Source of the DNA: Budorcas taxicolor
Taxonomy: Eukaryota; Chordata; Mammalia; Artiodactyla; Bovidae
Assembly: GCF_023091745.1 (NCBI RefSeq)
Contig: NW_026291487.1
Location: forward strand, 248,001 to 312,000
Direction: 5' to 3'
DNA length: 64,000 nt
Position numbers and translations under genes: made by a program. Positions 63,190 to 64,000 of the stretch are shown one piece after another. The notes under the pieces are model-generated. The model had not been told where the DNA came from and did not search any database. It saw nothing but the letters and a program-made list of their open reading frames with translations. Positions within the stretch are counted from its first letter, which is position 1. Every line of letters begins with the position of its first letter.

Positions 63190-64000
63190 TTGGTGCAAAT
63201 CAAGAAGTTCCCCGACATACCCGTCTCCACTCGAGAGGAATCACGAGGGTCCCGCCCACATCCAGAGGAGCCCCGTTTCCGCCTCGTAGCTCGAGATGAG
63301 GGATCCTTTCCCTGCTTCGTCGGGAAAGAGTTCCCGGCGTTCCCATCGCATCTCAAGAGGAGGCCCTCTCTACAGGAATGGCGAGAGGAACTCCAGGGTC
63401 GTGCCACCATTCCAAGAGTCCCCCAGATGTCTCTGTCCATTCCAGAGGAACCTCTTTTCCCTTCACCGGCTCGTCTTTCACGCCGAGGATCGACTCACAC
63501 CAAGGTGGCACGTGGCACAGCGCTGTGGGAAAGCCTCGTGGGAAAGCCTCGAGGGACAGCCTCGAGGGAAAGCCACAGATCCCTTGATCCACGTGACAGG
63601 AAGCGTGACACTAATGCTGCAGCTCTGGAGGAAATCGCACGTGCATGCCCCTACTCGAGACGAGGCCTGACTCCCCTGGGGAGACTCAGAAGCACCCCAA
63701 GATCCATGGCAACACTGGAGAGGAATCCTCAGGTTCCGTCCCCGACTCCACACAAGGACTGAGGCCCCGGCATGGACGGGAGAGGAATCCCGAGAGGTCC
63801 CCTAGCAACTCGCATGGGGACTGGCCTTTCCTGAGGCCACCAGAGCGGGTCCCTGAGGTCCCCGTCGTAACTCGAGAAGACCTGCCGCAACTCGAGAAAA
63901 TCCAGAAGGTTCTCCCCTCCAGGCGAGATGAGGCCCATTTCCGCTGAGGCGTCTCGAGGCTGATCACACCTCCCCTCTGGAACTTCGAAAGGGTCCTTCA
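63190..64000. repeat. Partial satellite monomer at right edge
   Basis: This type B copy runs 811 of an expected 816 bp before the window ends. It belongs with the units at 58295 and 61559 (CCCATCGCATC, TACAGGAATGGCG, ATGTCTCTG, CAGCGCTGTGG, ACTAATGCTG) but keeps CGTGGGAAAG and has private CAGCTCTGGAGG and GAAATCGCACG. It is preceded by GGCGTCTGGAGG at about 63132. Confidence 0.9.

Larger units (their letters stand above)
1..64000. repeat. Satellite I-like tandem array, ~816-bp monomer (probably sheep/goat)
   Basis: The same unit recurs every 816 bp across the window, always in one orientation and with no interruption. Monomer starts (TTGGTG landmark) are 392, 1208, 2023, 2839, 3655, 4471, 5287, 6103, 6906, 7722, 8538, 9354, 10170, 10986, 11789, 12605, 13421, 14237, 15053, 15869, 16685, 17501, 18317, 19137, 19951, 20765, 21581, 22395, 23211, 24027, 24843, 25659, 26475, 27290, 28106, 28922, 29737, 30553, 31369, 32185, 33000, then every 816 bp to 49320, then 50135 and every 816 bp to 61559, then 62374 and 63190. 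Most are 816 bp; exceptions are 803 (6103, 10986), 814 (19137, 19951, 21581), 815 (1208, 26475, 28922, 32185, 49320, 61559) and 820 (18317). Type B monomers start at 2023, 5287, 10170, 15053, 18317, 19951, 20765, 22395, 25659, 27290, 28106, 29737, 30553, 31369, 33000, 34632, 35448, 39528, 40344, 41976, 43608, 44424, 46056, 47688, 49320, 50951, 51767, 54215, 55031, 56663, 58295, 61559 and 63190; the rest are type A. Family assignment to ruminant satellite I (relative of cattle 1.715) is from recognition. Such arrays form pericentromeric heterochromatin; that role is inferred here. Confidence 0.95.

Noticed and set aside
1..64000. CRISPR array
   Set aside because: The repeat unit is 816 bp with no alternation of short repeats and unique spacers, and no cas genes. 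The ~30-bp internal periodicity is degenerate sub-repeat, not spacer structure.
1..64000. Ribosomal DNA or other multicopy gene array
   Set aside because: No rRNA, tRNA, histone or snRNA sequence is recognisable in the unit, and the unit is too short and too internally repetitive.

Overview
The whole 64 kb window is one uninterrupted, head-to-tail tandem array of a GC-rich satellite with a monomer of about 816 bp. There is no protein-coding gene, RNA gene, transposon or unique sequence that I can support. From a TTGGTGCAAATC landmark (CTGGTGCAAATC in a few copies) I count 77 complete monomers between 392 and 63189, plus a partial copy at each edge (1-391 and 63190-64000). All copies lie in the same orientation. 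The many apparent open reading frames, on both strands and repeating every 816 bp, come from a stop-poor repeat and are not genes.

Organism: the monomer length, the GC-rich sequence full of CTCGAG and GAGAGGAATC-like motifs, and the internal ~30-bp sub-periodicity match what I know of the ruminant satellite I family (caprine/ovine satellite I of about 0.8 kb, related to the cattle 1.715 satellite). The window is therefore most likely the core of a pericentromeric or centromeric satellite I array from a sheep or goat, probably from a long-read assembly. The family call is from recognition, not from a search.

Layout: 1-3654, edge copy and mixed monomers; 3655-13420, two copies of a six-monomer higher-order repeat (4883 bp each, each with one 803-bp monomer); 13421-15350, transition; 15351-29736, two copies of a nine-monomer higher-order repeat (offset about 7342 bp), the first carrying a striking cluster of single-base indels; 26475-31368, a three-monomer duplication nested in and running past the second nine-mer copy; 31369-36263, mosaic and hybrid monomers; 36264-39527, a run of near-identical consensus monomers; 39528-41159, two bridging monomers; 41160-51766, three successive families of two-monomer (1632 bp) duplications with alternating monomer types; 51767-55846, mixed monomers; 55847-63189, a five-monomer block followed by a four-monomer relative that lacks one monomer; 63190-64000, edge copy.

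Every monomer carries one of two linked variants just after the landmark: type A (CGACCTAGCCG) or type B (CGACATACCCG). The A/B order, other shared variants and shared indels define the higher-order blocks. I found no separate undescribed molecular system. The interest lies in the layered higher-order repeat structure, the hybrid and diverged monomers, the repeated CACGTG motifs, and a likely consensus-quality problem at 15.35-22.37 kb.
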